A DNA stretch of 64,000 nt from assembly GCF_003285015.1 (NCBI RefSeq), contig NZ_QMFB01000002.1:310001-374000 (forward strand). Direction: 5' to 3'. Each line of letters starts with the position of its first letter. The stretch's first letter is position 1. This document shows, in pieces, positions 24,718-34,468 of this stretch. This DNA comes from Paenibacillus contaminans (GTDB lineage: Bacteria; Bacillota; Bacilli; Paenibacillales; NBRC-103111). A program made the position numbers and the translations under genes. The notes below the pieces were generated by a model that saw nothing but the letters and a program-made list of their open reading frames with translations, had not been told where the DNA came from and ran no database searches.

Positions 24718-25953
24718 CTACCCCGCCGCCTTCGTCTCCAGCCCGAGCTTGCGGGCCACCAGAGCGGTCGTGCTCGCCTGCACGAGTATGGTTAGGAGTA
24801 CCGCCATGAAGGTCACGGACGCGATCACATCGGCATGCGGAATGCCGGTCCCGGCGATCATACCGGACAGGGCTGCGGGAATGACGCCTGTTTCACGCAC
24901 CCAGAACATGAAGACGATTTCGTTCCGCGTCCATTTGGCTCTTCTGTCCGGCAGCGTGCAGGCCAGAACGGTCAGCGGCCTCGCAACAAGCATGAATATG
25001 GCAATGATGCCGAGACTCGGCCACAAATAGTGCCCGATGACCGCAAAGTTGACCTGGCTGCCCAGCAAAATGAAGATGAGCATCCGCATGATGACCGTTA
25101 CGTTTTCCGAAAAATGTTCGATTTCATGCTGTTTATCCGCCATGCTCAGCTTGAACGTTCCGGCGTTGCCCCAAATCAGCCCGGCGGCGAACGTCGCCAT
25201 AAAGCCGCTCACATGCAGGAGATCGCCGAGCAAGTAGGCGCCGAGCGCCGTAACGACCATCGCGATCGTCGTGTAGTCGCGGAGGATGCCGATATTGACA
25301 TGCGCGACCAAATACGAAACCGCAAAGCCGAGAACGCACCCGACCGCAATACCGCCCAGCGCGGATTTCATGAAATCGAGTATGCCCGATACAAGCGTAA
25401 TTTCCTTCGTGCCGAGCGCGATCGCCAGCAGCGACGCGGTCAGGATTGCGCCAGTCGCATCGTTGAAGGCCGATTCGCTTTCCACGGTTTCGCGCACCTT
25501 CTCGCGGATTTTCACCTGCTTGAATACCGGGATGAGCGTCACCGGATCCGTCGATGAAATGACGGCGCCCAGCAAAAACGAATAGGTCCAAGGCAGTCCC
25601 AGCAGCAGGTGCGACGCCGCAGCGACAGCCGCGCACGTAATGAGCACGCCGGGAACGCTGAGCAGCGAAACCGTCAGCCATACCTTCCGCAAGCCGCCGA
25701 GCCGGATATTTCGACCCCCGTCGAACAAAATAAGCGCGGAGCCGACCGTTAGAATGAGCTGATTCGTTAACGAGGTGCTTTTTTCGTTGATAAGATGAAG
25801 CCCTTGCCCGACCAGCATCCCCGCGAATAAAAAAAGAGCGACATCCGGCAAACGGAGCCGGCTCGCTATTTTTCCCGAGATCATTCCCAGCACGCATACG
25901 AGAATGAGCAGATACAAAATATGATGGATCATGACCGCGCTTTCGCTTTCCAC
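24718..25953 (-). CDS. Cation/proton antiporter, CPA family
   Basis: A 411-residue membrane protein of about 12 helices. The monovalent cation/H+ antiporter signature is GAVISSTDPVTLIPVFKQ and SAFNDATGAILTASLLAI, with the Asp pair-type ion site in FNDATGA. Resembles NhaP/CvrA-type exchangers that expel K+ or Na+ for H+. It has no C-terminal regulatory domain, although KtrA with its RCK/TrkA_C domains is encoded just upstream. GTG at 25953 follows AGAGGGGG; an ATG at 25932 is an alternative. It is the third gene of the riboswitch-controlled ktrB-ktrA unit (19-base gap), joining K+ uptake and cation export in one transcript. Confidence 0.88.
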   Translation of the reverse strand: MESESAVMIHHILYLLILVCVLGMISGKIASRLRLPDVALFLFAGMLVGQGLHLINEKSTSLTNQLILTVGSALILFDGGRNIRLGGLRKVWLTVSLLSVPGVLITCAAVAAASHLLLGLPWTYSFLLGAVISSTDPVTLIPVFKQVKIREKVRETVESESAFNDATGAILTASLLAIALGTKEITLVSGILDFMKSALGGIAVGCVLGFAVSYLVAHVNIGILRDYTTIAMVVTALGAYLLGDLLHVSGFMATFAAGLIWGNAGTFKLSMADKQHEIEHFSENVTVIMRMLIFILLGSQVNFAVIGHYLWPSLGIIAIFMLVARPLTVLACTLPDRRAKWTRNEIVFMFWVRETGVIPAALSGMIAGTGIPHADVIASVTFMAVLLTILVQASTTALVARKLGLETKAAG

Positions 25954-25972
25954 CGCTCATTCCCCCTCTCCG

Positions 25973-26635
25973 TTAACCGGATACCGCTTGCTGAAAATCC
26001 TCAATTTGTTCGTTCGTGCCGATGACGACCATAATATCCCGTTCATCGACCGTGTCTTCCGCCGTAGGCGCGATGACGATGCCGCCCCGCTTGTTGATGG
26101 CGACGACGCTGCAGCCGTATTTTTTGCGCGTATCGAGCTGCTCCAGCGTCATTCCCGAAATACGCCCGGTTACCGACAGCTCCGCGATCGTATATTCCTT
26201 GGAAAGCTCGATATAGTCGAGCAAGTTGGGAGAAACGAGCTGATGCGCCACCCGTATGCCCATATCGCGCTCCGGATAGATGATGCGGTCCACGCCGATC
26301 TTGTGGAGCACTTTGCCGTGCAGCTCGGACAGCGCCTTCGCTACGACGTTTTTGACGCCGAGATCCTTCACCAGAATAGCCGCCATGATGCTTGCTTGAA
26401 TATCGTCGCCTATCGCCACAACCGCGCAGTCGAAATTGCGGATGCCGAGCGATTTCAGCACTTCCTCGTCCGTCGCATCGGCCACTACCGTATGCGTAAG
26501 CACATTGCTCATCTCGTCGACGATCTCTTCGTTGCGGTCGATTCCCAGCACCTCAAAGCCGAGCTCGATCAATTCTTTGGCCACACTGGAGCCGAACCGG
26601 CCTAAACCGATGACAGCGTATTGACTTCCCTTCAT
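25973..26635 (-). CDS. ktrA: Ktr potassium uptake regulatory subunit
   Basis: A 220-residue peripheral subunit. The N-terminal RCK domain has the nucleotide-binding GLGRFGSSVAKEL and the acidic GIDRNEE, binding ATP/ADP to gate the channel. The C-terminal TrkA_C domain (IAELSVTGRISGMTLEQLDTRKKYGCSVVAINKRGG) is the part that binds c-di-AMP in this family. It sits in the cytoplasm as an octameric ring on the KtrB dimer. The gene starts 12 bases after the ktrB stop. KtrC is the close alternative name. Confidence 0.92.
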   Translation of the reverse strand: MKGSQYAVIGLGRFGSSVAKELIELGFEVLGIDRNEEIVDEMSNVLTHTVVADATDEEVLKSLGIRNFDCAVVAIGDDIQASIMAAILVKDLGVKNVVAKALSELHGKVLHKIGVDRIIYPERDMGIRVAHQLVSPNLLDYIELSKEYTIAELSVTGRISGMTLEQLDTRKKYGCSVVAINKRGGIVIAPTAEDTVDERDIMVVIGTNEQIEDFQQAVSG

Positions 26636-26647
26636 TTCCCCTGCTCC

Positions 26648-28003
26648 TTATCCGATCGTGATTTTACCTTCCGGGTACCGGAATAGTTCTTTTTCTTTTT
26701 TTGGTCCGAGCGCATAGGCCAGCGTGATCGGCCCCAATCGCCCGACAAACATCATAAAAATGATCATGATCTTCCCGACTATCGTCAACTGCGTCGTCAG
26801 TCCCATCGTTAATCCTACCGTTCCGAACGCCGACGTGACCTCGAACAGAATCATCAGAAAGTGGTGATCCTCCGTCGTCGACAGCACCATTGCCACGAAA
26901 ATGACGAGAAACAGCGCGATCATCGAAAGCGTAATCGCCTTGAAAATACGATCCTTCGCCAAACGGTTGCGGAAAAATACGATATCCTCCTTGCCCCTGA
27001 TCATCGCGATCATCGCCCCGATCAGAATCGTAAACGTCGTCGTCTTGATCCCGCCGCCCGTCGATCCCGGGGACGCGCCGATAAACATCAGGATGATCAT
27101 GAAAAATTGCGAAGCTTGGCGCATTGCCGCGATGTCGATCGTGTTCGCTCCGGCCGTTCTCGGCGTAACCGACTGGAACATGGAGCCCCAGAACTTGCCC
27201 CACCCGCTGAGCGGCTGCAGCGTAAGCGGATTGGAATATTCGAACAGGAAGAAAACGATCGCGCCGATGACGATAAGCAAGCTCGTTGTCGTCAATACGA
27301 CCTTCGAGTGAAGCGTAAGTCTCCGGGTCCGTTTGAGATCGAGCAAATCCGAAATGACGATAAACCCGAGACCGCCTAAAATGATCAGCATCATGGCGAC
27401 GATGTTGACGATCGGATCGTCGACGTAACCCGTTAAGCTTACAAACTTGACACCCGTATGTCCTCCGAACAGATCGAACCCGGCATTGTTGAAGAACGAG
27501 ACGGCGTGCCACACTCCGAAATAAAGCGCTTTGCCCGGCGCCATATCGGCGGACCAACGGATTGCGAACAGGACGGCCGCAACCCCCTCGATCGTGAGCG
27601 CATAACGGATTACTTTGCGGATAAGCCTAACGATACCTTCCATGCTGCTTTGGTTTAGCGCTTCCTGCAAAATAAGCCTTTCCTTGAGCGATATCCGCTT
27701 CTTCAGCATGAATGCGAACAGCGTGGCCATCGTCATAAAGCCGAGACCGCCGACTTGAATGAGCACGATAATAACGAGCTGCCCGAAAATCGTATAATGG
27801 CTTCCGGTGTCCACGACTACAAGCCCCGTCACGCAGGTTGCGGAAGTCGCCGTAAACAAAGCGTCGATAAAGGGCGTCGCCATTCCGCTGGCAGACGCGA
27901 ACGGCAAGGTTAGCAGGAACGCGCCGATCATAATGATTGCGGCAAAGCCCAACACCAATATTTGCGGCGGTGTGAGCTGTAGCGGACGAAACTTTTTTTT
28001 CAT
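26648..28003 (-). CDS. ktrB: Ktr potassium uptake channel subunit
   Basis: About 451 residues, with the four-fold M1-P-M2 architecture of Trk/Ktr/HKT transporters. The selectivity-filter glycines lie in ATCVTGLVVVDTG, NNAGFDLFGGH, GASPGSTGGGIKTTTF and AFGTVGLTMG. It imports K+ with the KtrA ring. The ATG at 28003 has AAAGG nine bases upstream; the ATG at 28012 directly abuts that site. A long leader with a c-di-AMP riboswitch and a terminator precedes it, so high c-di-AMP, which signals K+ sufficiency, should stop transcription. KtrD is the alternative name. Confidence 0.93.
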   Translation of the reverse strand: MKKKFRPLQLTPPQILVLGFAAIIMIGAFLLTLPFASASGMATPFIDALFTATSATCVTGLVVVDTGSHYTIFGQLVIIVLIQVGGLGFMTMATLFAFMLKKRISLKERLILQEALNQSSMEGIVRLIRKVIRYALTIEGVAAVLFAIRWSADMAPGKALYFGVWHAVSFFNNAGFDLFGGHTGVKFVSLTGYVDDPIVNIVAMMLIILGGLGFIVISDLLDLKRTRRLTLHSKVVLTTTSLLIVIGAIVFFLFEYSNPLTLQPLSGWGKFWGSMFQSVTPRTAGANTIDIAAMRQASQFFMIILMFIGASPGSTGGGIKTTTFTILIGAMIAMIRGKEDIVFFRNRLAKDRIFKAITLSMIALFLVIFVAMVLSTTEDHHFLMILFEVTSAFGTVGLTMGLTTQLTIVGKIMIIFMMFVGRLGPITLAYALGPKKEKELFRYPEGKITIG

Positions 28004-28081
28004 GCCCTTCATCCTTTCTTTTTCCTCCGCAAAAGATGAAGCTTGCTTCGGACGAACCGCCGGGTACCATTTTTAAACAAC

Positions 28082-28108
28082 AAAAAAAGGCACTGGAAAA
28101 CCAATGCC
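28082..28108 (-). terminator. Riboswitch-controlled terminator before ktrB
   Basis: On the minus strand GGCATTGG-TTTT-CCAGTGCC is followed by TTTTTTTG. It lies directly after the aptamer and 79 bases before the ktrB start, making the switch a transcriptional OFF device. Confidence 0.9.
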
Positions 28109-28109
28109 C

Positions 28110-28354
28110 TTAACGGTTAATGGTATCCTGGATGCGAAGCCTACGAGGTTAGCTGTCGGATTCGGGTGCACCAGTCACCCTATCTGCTCTTCACGGCCTG
28201 TCCCTAACTGCCTAAGTCGACTTCTGGAACGCGCTCATGAAAGCAAAATTCACCCCAAGCCAGAATTCCCGCAATATTGCGCATCTGGCTCTTTCTTACA
28301 TGGTTCCCCCGTTTTCACAAAGAAATTCGGCTTGTTACGCTATTCGATTCAACG
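28110..28354 (-). ncRNA. c-di-AMP riboswitch (ydaO-yuaA leader)
   Basis: Read on the minus strand, the leader shows the landmarks of this aptamer in order: ACGGGGGAACCA (28301-28312), GGGGTGAA (28249-28256), CCGAATCC (28158-28165) and GCTAACCTCGTAGGC (28139-28153), the last being the most characteristic signature of the class. A strong terminator follows at 28082-28108. The class binds two c-di-AMP molecules and turns off K+ transport genes; here it controls ktrB, ktrA and the antiporter. The 5' end is set by the promoter at 28361-28389. Confidence 0.93.
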
Positions 28355-28360
28355 ATTCCG

Positions 28361-28389
28361 ATTATATCCTGCTTTACGAAGATGCACAA
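28361..28389 (-). promoter_or_regulatory. Promoter of the riboswitch-ktrB-ktrA-antiporter unit
   Basis: TTGTGC (28384-28389) and a perfect TATAAT (28361-28366) on the minus strand are 17 bases apart. Transcription would start near 28354, at the 5' end of the aptamer. Confidence 0.8.
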
Positions 28390-28719
28390 AGGCGGATTTG
28401 GAGGAAAACGGCGGATTTCCTTGAAAATTGAACGTCTTTTTTCATTAAGGGATACCGCGCGCGCGTCTTTTCATCCATTTGCCGTCAATTGCTCGCGCTA
28501 TGTCCAAAAACATAAGCCGTGAGTCTTCTCGTTCCCAATCAATCCGCTGGAAATGACTAACACGATATGGTAACTTGAATACAACCGAAGCATTTCTCCG
28601 TCTCATTCGCAGCTGCCGCGGTCGCGATGTTTGCCGCAAACATAAGCGTTTAATTATTCCGCTGCACAGGAGTCCGTACATAACCCGACCGTCAACTCAG
28701 CCCTTAAGGAGCGTGAACC
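28390..28719. other. Spacer between divergent ktr and CPBP units
   Basis: 330 bases without a supportable gene. It must carry the promoter of the CPBP protease gene, but no good hexamer pair was identified. Confidence 0.5.
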
Positions 28720-30357
28720 ATGGTACCGCATAAATTGAACCGTCAGCTGCTTCTGCTCGCCGTAATCGGCATCGTTCTTTACGTGTCCGTCATGGCCTAT
28801 AACATGATTGCCAATTCATCGTCCGTCGAGGAGGACTTTGCGCTTCACGCCGTTACGAAAACCGCGGCGGCCGATGCAGCCGTCAAATTCGTCGAAACGA
28901 AGTTCCCCGGCGTAACGCCGTCCGGCACCCGAGTCCTGTATGAGAGCGATCAGGAGCTGAGCGGTTATTTGCAGAAATCGGGGCTTTACGACGAATACGA
29001 GAGCGCATACGGCCAGCGGTTTCCGCTCGATTACTGGCAGGTAGACGTAAAAACGCGCACCTCCGACACCGTTTATACGGTTTATGTAGGAATGGAGAAG
29101 CCGGAAATCGCCGGCTGGAGGAAAACGGCCGCTGCGCGCAAAGCGCCTCCGACGGAGGACGGCGCCAAAATCGCCGCAGCGTCGGTCATCGGCATGGGGT
29201 ATAAAGCGGATGAATTCGTCTATAACGCGAACGACAAAACAGGGCGCGGCGAAAAACCGGATTCGACGCTTTATACGTTCGAAAGCACGCAGGCCAAAAT
29301 AGGAGAGGCGAAGCTGCTTCTCCAGGTTAACGTCCAGAGCGGGGAGACGGTCTCCTTTAAGCCGGCCTTTTCGGTTCCGTCCGACTACTTGAGCTGGCTT
29401 GGCAAACAGCAAAAAAGCGCCAGCTGGATGACCATGGCGCATCTCGTTTTTACAGTTGTGATGGGGATCGTGGCGCTCGTGTACATGATTATGTACGCCC
29501 GCCATATTTCGTTCTCGCGCGGAATCGTCATGACGCTCGTATACGCGGCCGCTTATATCGTCCAAACGTTTAATATGATTCCCGCTTTGCAAACGCAGTC
29601 GCCGGATCAGGACCAGGTCGTCATGGTGATCCTGCTTTCCGTTTCGATCCTTTTCGTGTTATTGTCGGCCGCTTCCGTATACATGTCGCTGCTGGCCGGA
29701 GACGCGCTTTGGCGCCAAAAGAACAAGCATCTTTGGCCGCGGTGGAGCGAATCCGATTTCGGCGCGCATATTTTCTACGCGATGGGACGCGGCTACTTGA
29801 TCTGCCTGTTCATCATGGGCGTTCAGCAGGTCGTCTTCTTCGCCGCCGAGAAGGGCTTTCACGCTTTCGGCGTAAACGATCCGATGCAGTCGCCGCTCAA
29901 CATGCTGTGGCCGGGCTTGTTTCCGACGCTGGCTTGGCTCGCGGGCATTTCCGAGGAAATATTGTTCCGGTTGTTCGGCATCATCATTTTCAAAAAGCTG
30001 CTGCGAAATACGTTCCTTGCCATTCTGATCCCCAACGTGTTCTGGGCATTGGGACATACCGGCTATACGATATATCCGAGTTACACGCGTTTGATCGAAG
30101 TGACTTTGCTTGGTTTCATTTTCGGCTATGTTTTCCTGAAATACGGGCTGTACACGGCAATTTACGCACACGTGGCGATGGACAGCATCTTGATGGCTTT
30201 CTCCTACATAGCGAGCGAAAATACGGCCGAATCCGTTCTCGTCGGACTATTTTACGCGGCGCTGCCGGCGATCGTCGGTTACGCGATCATGCTTCTTCAT
30301 GCCCGTCTGAAGCCGAAGCGTCCGCAGCCTGAGTTTGTTCCCCCCGGAGCGACGTAA
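28720..30357 (+). CDS. CPBP-family intramembrane metalloprotease
   Basis: A 545-residue membrane protein. One N-terminal anchor helix precedes a large extracytoplasmic region (residues about 30-235) with two similar PepSY-like segments ([17 protein letters not shown] and [22 protein letters not shown]). About eight further helices follow. The CPBP (CAAX protease/Abi) motifs are [11 protein letters not shown] (EExxR), FWALGHTGY and [16 protein letters not shown] precedes the ATG. Such proteases cleave inside membranes, but substrates in Firmicutes are mostly unknown. Its last 71 bases overlap the end of the convergent uvrC gene. Confidence 0.85.
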   Translation: MVPHKLNRQLLLLAVIGIVLYVSVMAYNMIANSSSVEEDFALHAVTKTAAADAAVKFVETKFPGVTPSGTRVLYESDQELSGYLQKSGLYDEYESAYGQRFPLDYWQVDVKTRTSDTVYTVYVGMEKPEIAGWRKTAAARKAPPTEDGAKIAAASVIGMGYKADEFVYNANDKTGRGEKPDSTLYTFESTQAKIGEAKLLLQVNVQSGETVSFKPAFSVPSDYLSWLGKQQKSASWMTMAHLVFTVVMGIVALVYMIMYARHISFSRGIVMTLVYAAAYIVQTFNMIPALQTQSPDQDQVVMVILLSVSILFVLLSAASVYMSLLAGDALWRQKNKHLWPRWSESDFGAHIFYAMGRGYLICLFIMGVQQVVFFAAEKGFHAFGVNDPMQSPLNMLWPGLFPTLAWLAGISEEILFRLFGIIIFKKLLRNTFLAILIPNVFWALGHTGYTIYPSYTRLIEVTLLGFIFGYVFLKYGLYTAIYAHVAMDSILMAFSYIASENTAESVLVGLFYAALPAIVGYAIMLLHARLKPKRPQPEFVPPGAT

Positions 30358-32308
30358 CGATCGTTAGCGCCAGCTTTTCACCGATTCCGAGAGGCTTAAA
30401 ATCTTCGATTTGAGCCTCTTTTATTTTTTTGAGGGAGCCGAAATGCTTCATCAGCTGCTTGCGGCGCTTCTCCCCGATTCCCGGAATTTCGTCAAGCTTC
30501 GAAGCGACCATGCTTTTGGCGCGCGTTTCGCGGTGGAAGGTAATGGCGAACCGGTGAACCTCCTCCTGAATGCGCTGCAGCAAATAAAACTCCTGGCTGT
30601 CGCGGGGGAGGTTTACCGGCTCGGGCGGATCGCCGATCATAAGCTGCGCCGTCTTATGCTTGGCGTCCTTCACCAAGCCGCATACGGGAATGTACAGGCC
30701 AAGCTCGTTTTCGAGCACGTCGATGGCAGCCGACATTTGGCCGCGTCCGCCGTCCACGACAACAAGGTCGGGCATCGGCAAGTTTTCCTTCAGCACGCGT
30801 TCGTAACGGCGGCGCACAACCTCGCGCATCGTTTCGTAATCGTCCGGACCTTCCACGGTCCGGATTTTGAATTTCCGGTATTCTTTACGATCGGGCTTGC
30901 CGTCGACGAACACGACCATCGCGGAAACGGGATTCGTGCCTTGAATGTTCGAGTTGTCGAACGCTTCGATTCTGCGAATCGTACCGAGCCCGATCCATTC
31001 GCCCAAATTTTCGACCGCTTTGACCGTACGGGATTCGTCACGTTCGATAAGGCGGAATTTCTCCTCCAAGGCGACGCGCGCATTGTCGGTCGCCATGCCG
31101 ACCATCTGCTTCTTCAAGCCGCGCTGCGGCGTCAATACCTTGACGTTCAGCCAGGAAGCGAGTGCGGCCCGCATGTCGTCCGCATGCTTCTCGGCTTCGT
31201 CGTTCTTCGCCTCGGCTTCCGCCGAGAGCGGCTCCGTTCCGCCGGATGACGCAGCTGCGCCATCCTCTTCTTGAGCCGGCTCCGCCGAGGGTAAAGCTGC
31301 CTCAGGGCGCTGCGTCGTTGCGGACGTTGCAGCCGTCCCTGCCGACTCCTCGGGAACGGGAGAAGGAATGATCAGCTCCTTCGGCAATGCCGGATTTTCG
31401 CTGTAATATTGGGTAACGAACGAAATGAAGTCCTCGTAAGCCTCTCCGTAGTACGGGAATAACGTCGCGCGGCGTTCGATCATTTTGCCCTGACGCATGT
31501 ACAAAATTTGCACGCACATCCAGCCCTTGTCGACGGCATAACCGAACACGTCGCGGTCGACGACGTCAGACGTCGTAATGTTCTGCTTCTGCATGACGGC
31601 GTCTATATGAATGATCTGGTCGCGAAGCTCTTTGGCTCGCTCGAAATTGAGCTCTTCTGCGGCGTCAAGCATTTTGCGTTCCAGCTCCTGCTTGATCTGA
31701 TCGTGACCGCCGTTCAGAAAACGGCTGATTTCCTGCACCATTTGCTCGTACGACTCGGCGGCGACCTCATACTCGCAAGGCGCGACGCATTGGCCGAGAT
31801 GGAAGTACAAGCAAACGCGATCCGGCAGCGTTTTGCATTTGCGCAGCGGGTACAGCCGGTCCAGCAGCTTCTTCGTTTGCTGCGCCGAGAAAGCGTTCGG
31901 ATAAGGGCCGAAATATTTGCCCTTGTCCTTGTACACCTTGCGCGTAACCTCCAAACGCGGATGACGCTCGTTCGTAATTTTGATATACGGGAACGTCTTG
32001 TCGTCCTTAAGCAGCACGTTATAGCGCGGATGGTACTGCTTGATCAGGTTGCACTCGAGAATGAGCGCTTCCACGTTATTGGCCGTTACAATATATTCGA
32101 AATTGCGAATCTCCCCGACCAGCCGCTGCGTCTTCGCGCCATGGCTTCCGGTAAAATAGGAGCGGACGCGATTTTTCAACACCTTCGCCTTCCCGACGTA
32201 AATAATCGTCCCCTCGGCGTTTTTCATCAAATAGCAGCCCGGCTTCTCCGGAAGCAGGGCCAGCTTCTGACGAATGATTTCCTGAACATGCTGCTCTCCC
32301 ACGAACAA
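30287..32308 (-). CDS. uvrC: Excinuclease ABC subunit C
   Basis: The endonuclease of nucleotide excision repair, which cuts on both sides of a lesion with UvrB. Its domains are: GIY-YIG nuclease (residues about 15-95: [21 protein letters not shown]); a Cys-containing region ([21 protein letters not shown]); UvrB-interacting UVR ([18 protein letters not shown]); RNase H-like C-nuclease ([23 protein letters not shown]); and C-terminal helix-hairpin-helix repeats ([21 protein letters not shown]). The start is TTG, behind GAAGG. Residues about 317-380 form an Ala/Glu/Ser-rich low-complexity insertion not found in typical UvrC, making the protein (673 residues) longer than usual. It overlaps the convergent CPBP gene. 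Confidence 0.95.
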   Translation of the reverse strand: MFVGEQHVQEIIRQKLALLPEKPGCYLMKNAEGTIIYVGKAKVLKNRVRSYFTGSHGAKTQRLVGEIRNFEYIVTANNVEALILECNLIKQYHPRYNVLLKDDKTFPYIKITNERHPRLEVTRKVYKDKGKYFGPYPNAFSAQQTKKLLDRLYPLRKCKTLPDRVCLYFHLGQCVAPCEYEVAAESYEQMVQEISRFLNGGHDQIKQELERKMLDAAEELNFERAKELRDQIIHIDAVMQKQNITTSDVVDRDVFGYAVDKGWMCVQILYMRQGKMIERRATLFPYYGEAYEDFISFVTQYYSENPALPKELIIPSPVPEESAGTAATSATTQRPEAALPSAEPAQEEDGAAASSGGTEPLSAEAEAKNDEAEKHADDMRAALASWLNVKVLTPQRGLKKQMVGMATDNARVALEEKFRLIERDESRTVKAVENLGEWIGLGTIRRIEAFDNSNIQGTNPVSAMVVFVDGKPDRKEYRKFKIRTVEGPDDYETMREVVRRRYERVLKENLPMPDLVVVDGGRGQMSAAIDVLENELGLYIPVCGLVKDAKHKTAQLMIGDPPEPVNLPRDSQEFYLLQRIQEEVHRFAITFHRETRAKSMVASKLDEIPGIGEKRRKQLMKHFGSLKKIKEAQIEDFKPLGIGEKLALTIVTSLRGEQTQAADASASDGHEEA

Positions 32309-32492
32309 TCACGCTTCCTTCTTCCAAAATATTTTCCGATTGACAGGGAAAAAGTCCGATAGACAGAGAAAAAGCCCTTCCCCCGCTTCGCCCGGCGTTG
32401 TGACCGGTCACTGCAATTTGCCGTCCGGCAAATTCCAGTATAGCAGAAAAAGAGCTTTCGCACATGTGTTCGCTTCTTTGCATTTTTTGCAA

Positions 32493-32804
32493 TTATTGGT
32501 GGCGCGCCACGAAGTTTTTCAGATCGTCCTTCGATTTGAAGCCGACCACTTTATCGACAGGCTGTCCGTCTTTGAACAAAATCAGCGTCGGAATGCTCAT
32601 CACGCCGAAACGGCCTGCGGATTCCTGATTGTCGTCGACGTTTACCTTCGCGATTTTAATGTCCACTTCTTTATCCAGCTCTTCAAGTACCGGTGCCAGC
32701 ATTTTGCACGGACCGCACCATGGAGCCCAAAAATCAACCAACACCGTACCGGTGCTTTCGACTTCGCCTTTAAAGGATTGATCGGTTACGCTAACTATAG
32801 CCAT
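32493..32804 (-). CDS. trxA: Thioredoxin
   Basis: A 103-residue protein with the active site WAPWCGPCK (Cys30 and Cys33) and the cis-Pro loop SIPTLILFKDGQ. It is the standard cytoplasmic disulphide reductase, recycled by thioredoxin reductase. GGAGG lies seven bases before the ATG at 32804; a longer frame to 32828 precedes that site. It is followed after 184 bases by uvrC in the same direction, the common Bacillus-type trxA-uvrC order. No gene is seen in that gap. Confidence 0.96.
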   Translation of the reverse strand: MAIVSVTDQSFKGEVESTGTVLVDFWAPWCGPCKMLAPVLEELDKEVDIKIAKVNVDDNQESAGRFGVMSIPTLILFKDGQPVDKVVGFKSKDDLKNFVARHQ

Positions 32805-32979
32805 GGTTCTTCCTCCATTCATTCTCAAACAGTCATCTTCCTTATATTACAATAGCAGCTATCAACATGTAAAGCATGCCTGACGGCCATCGGCCCCCGC
32901 CGAAAGTAAAAAGCAAGGCTTCCAAGGCTTACAGTCGAGGTCTTGTTTCAGAATTGTCACAACTCTCCTGCCCGAATGC

Positions 32980-33009
32980 TTTACAATTTGGCGAAAAGTT
33001 GGGTATACT
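32980..33009 (+). promoter_or_regulatory. Promoter of the YqzM-like gene
   Basis: TTTACA (32980-32985) and TATACT (33004-33009) are 18 bases apart, about 40 bases before the start codon. Confidence 0.75.
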
Positions 33010-33050
33010 AAACGTTAGAACATTGAGGAAACGGATTAGGGGGTTATACC

Positions 33051-33191
33051 ATGAGCGATCCGAAACATCCGGAGCTGCATGTAAACGAGGAACCGCGCAA
33101 TGATCTTATCGACGTAGGCATAGGCTTCGGCGTTATGTTCGGCGTTTGTCTCATTATTGCGGTGGTCGCCACGATCATTACGCTTCTATAA
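33051..33191 (+). CDS. Small single-pass membrane protein, YqzM-like
   Basis: A 46-residue protein. A polar N-terminus (MSDPKHPELHVNEEPRNDLIDVG) is followed by one hydrophobic helix to the end (IGFGVMFGVCLIIAVVATIITLL). AGGGGG lies seven bases before the ATG, there is a good promoter upstream, and a strong terminator follows, so it is a genuine single-gene unit. The layout and the RNDLIDVGVGF-like junction resemble the YqzM family of Bacillales, whose function is unknown. Confidence 0.75.
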   Translation: MSDPKHPELHVNEEPRNDLIDVGIGFGVMFGVCLIIAVVATIITLL

Positions 33192-33205
33192 TACGAAGAA
33201 TGTTA

Positions 33206-33261
33206 AGCGGGCCGTTAACGGTCCGCTTGCGAAACCGCCGGAGCGATCCGGCGGTTTTTTT
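33206..33261 (+). terminator. Terminator after the YqzM-like gene
   Basis: Two consecutive hairpins: AGCGGGCCGTT/AACGGTCCGCT (33206-33227), then CCGCCGGA/TCCGGCGG (33235-33254) followed by seven T. The second is a strong intrinsic terminator. Confidence 0.9.
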
Positions 33262-33296
33262 ATAAGGCGAAAGCATTCCTTCACTGGCTGTGCTCC

Positions 33297-34292
33297 TTAA
33301 GGGATGGCGCAGGCAATTATGCCTTCTTCCCTAAACTTCGTTGGGGACTGCCCGAAATAATTCGAAAACGCCCTGGTGAACGAATACAGCTCGGGATAAC
33401 CGAGCGACAGCGCGATTTCCGTTACGGGTAACCCCGTTTCCCGAAGCATCCGGGACGCTTTCTCCATGCGAAGCCGCTGTAAAAAACTTACGGGCGCAAT
33501 CCCCATTTGACGGGTAAAAACGACGGAAAAATGAGAACGGGACACACCGGCGTGCTTAGCCGCATCATCCACTGTAATGCCCTCCGTAAAATGCATGCGC
33601 ATAAAAGCTTCGCCACGGCCAACCCATTCGTTCTGCGTCGTTTCCTTAGTTTGCTTGCCCGCCTCCAGCTTTTCGAATAAGCGGTAAAATAGGGAGACCA
33701 GCCTCAAATAGCCCCCGTTTCCATTTCCCTCGCGATGCACGGAGCCCCGAAAATGCCGGATCAGCTCGTCAAACGTATCGGCCGCTTCGCCTTTATAAGC
33801 CGAACGGACATAGGGACACCGCGGCGTCAAGCCGGCGATTTCAAGCAAATGACCGGCCTGCTCGCCGTCGAAGGCAAGCCAGGCGAGGAGCAGCGGCGAT
33901 TCCGAATGAACGATCCGGTAATCGTAGGTTACCCCCGGGAACAGGCAAAATATGTCCCCTTTCTCCAGCTCGACGGATGCATCCCCATATGCCAATCGCG
34001 TCCTCCCTGAGCGGACGGCGTGCAAGCTGTACCATTCGATGACCTTCGGCCCTACCTTGTATTCCGGCTTGGCCACGTTCGTGCCGGCGCGCACGGGCCA
34101 TATTCCGCTTTTCCGCTCCCATGCGGCAGGCGTAAAAAGCAGCACCTCCGCATACTCATGACCGTATTCCGTTAATCCGGCGGCATCGGCAAGCGCTTTT
34201 TCGTTCATCTTCGTCCGCTCTGATTCCCCGAACGCAGCTTTCTTTCGCTTTCCTTTTTCACCATCGACACCTCGAGCGTTCGTCATCTCCAT
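33297..34292 (-). CDS. AraC-family transcriptional regulator
   Basis: The 331-residue protein has a central cupin-like sensing domain (EWYSLHAVRSGRTRLAYGD and VELEKGDIFCLFPGVTYDYRI) and a C-terminal AraC DNA-binding domain (ITVDDAAKHAGVSRSHFSVVFTRQMGI and LPVTEIALSLGYPELYSFTRAFSNYFGQSPTKFR). AGAGG precedes the ATG by only four bases; the ATG two codons later is an alternative. It is divergent from the sulfatase gene across 176 bases and is its likely activator. Confidence 0.9.
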   Translation of the reverse strand: MEMTNARGVDGEKGKRKKAAFGESERTKMNEKALADAAGLTEYGHEYAEVLLFTPAAWERKSGIWPVRAGTNVAKPEYKVGPKVIEWYSLHAVRSGRTRLAYGDASVELEKGDIFCLFPGVTYDYRIVHSESPLLLAWLAFDGEQAGHLLEIAGLTPRCPYVRSAYKGEAADTFDELIRHFRGSVHREGNGNGGYLRLVSLFYRLFEKLEAGKQTKETTQNEWVGRGEAFMRMHFTEGITVDDAAKHAGVSRSHFSVVFTRQMGIAPVSFLQRLRMEKASRMLRETGLPVTEIALSLGYPELYSFTRAFSNYFGQSPTKFREEGIIACAIP

Positions 34293-34468
34293 ACGTCCTC
34301 TTTCCGTACGTTCCCTTGTCGTTTCTTTCGTTCAAATTACAAAGCTAATCCGAAACCTCGAACGTTCAAACAAAATGACAATGAAACCGAACCTAATGCC
34401 ATTCTGTCATCGAAGCCGCTAGTCTATGATAAATATAAGACTTATTATATCAGAACGGAGGAATAGCC

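Noticed and set aside
28104..28522. Plus-strand open frames over the ktr leader
   Set aside because: They lie antisense to the riboswitch and show no coding features.
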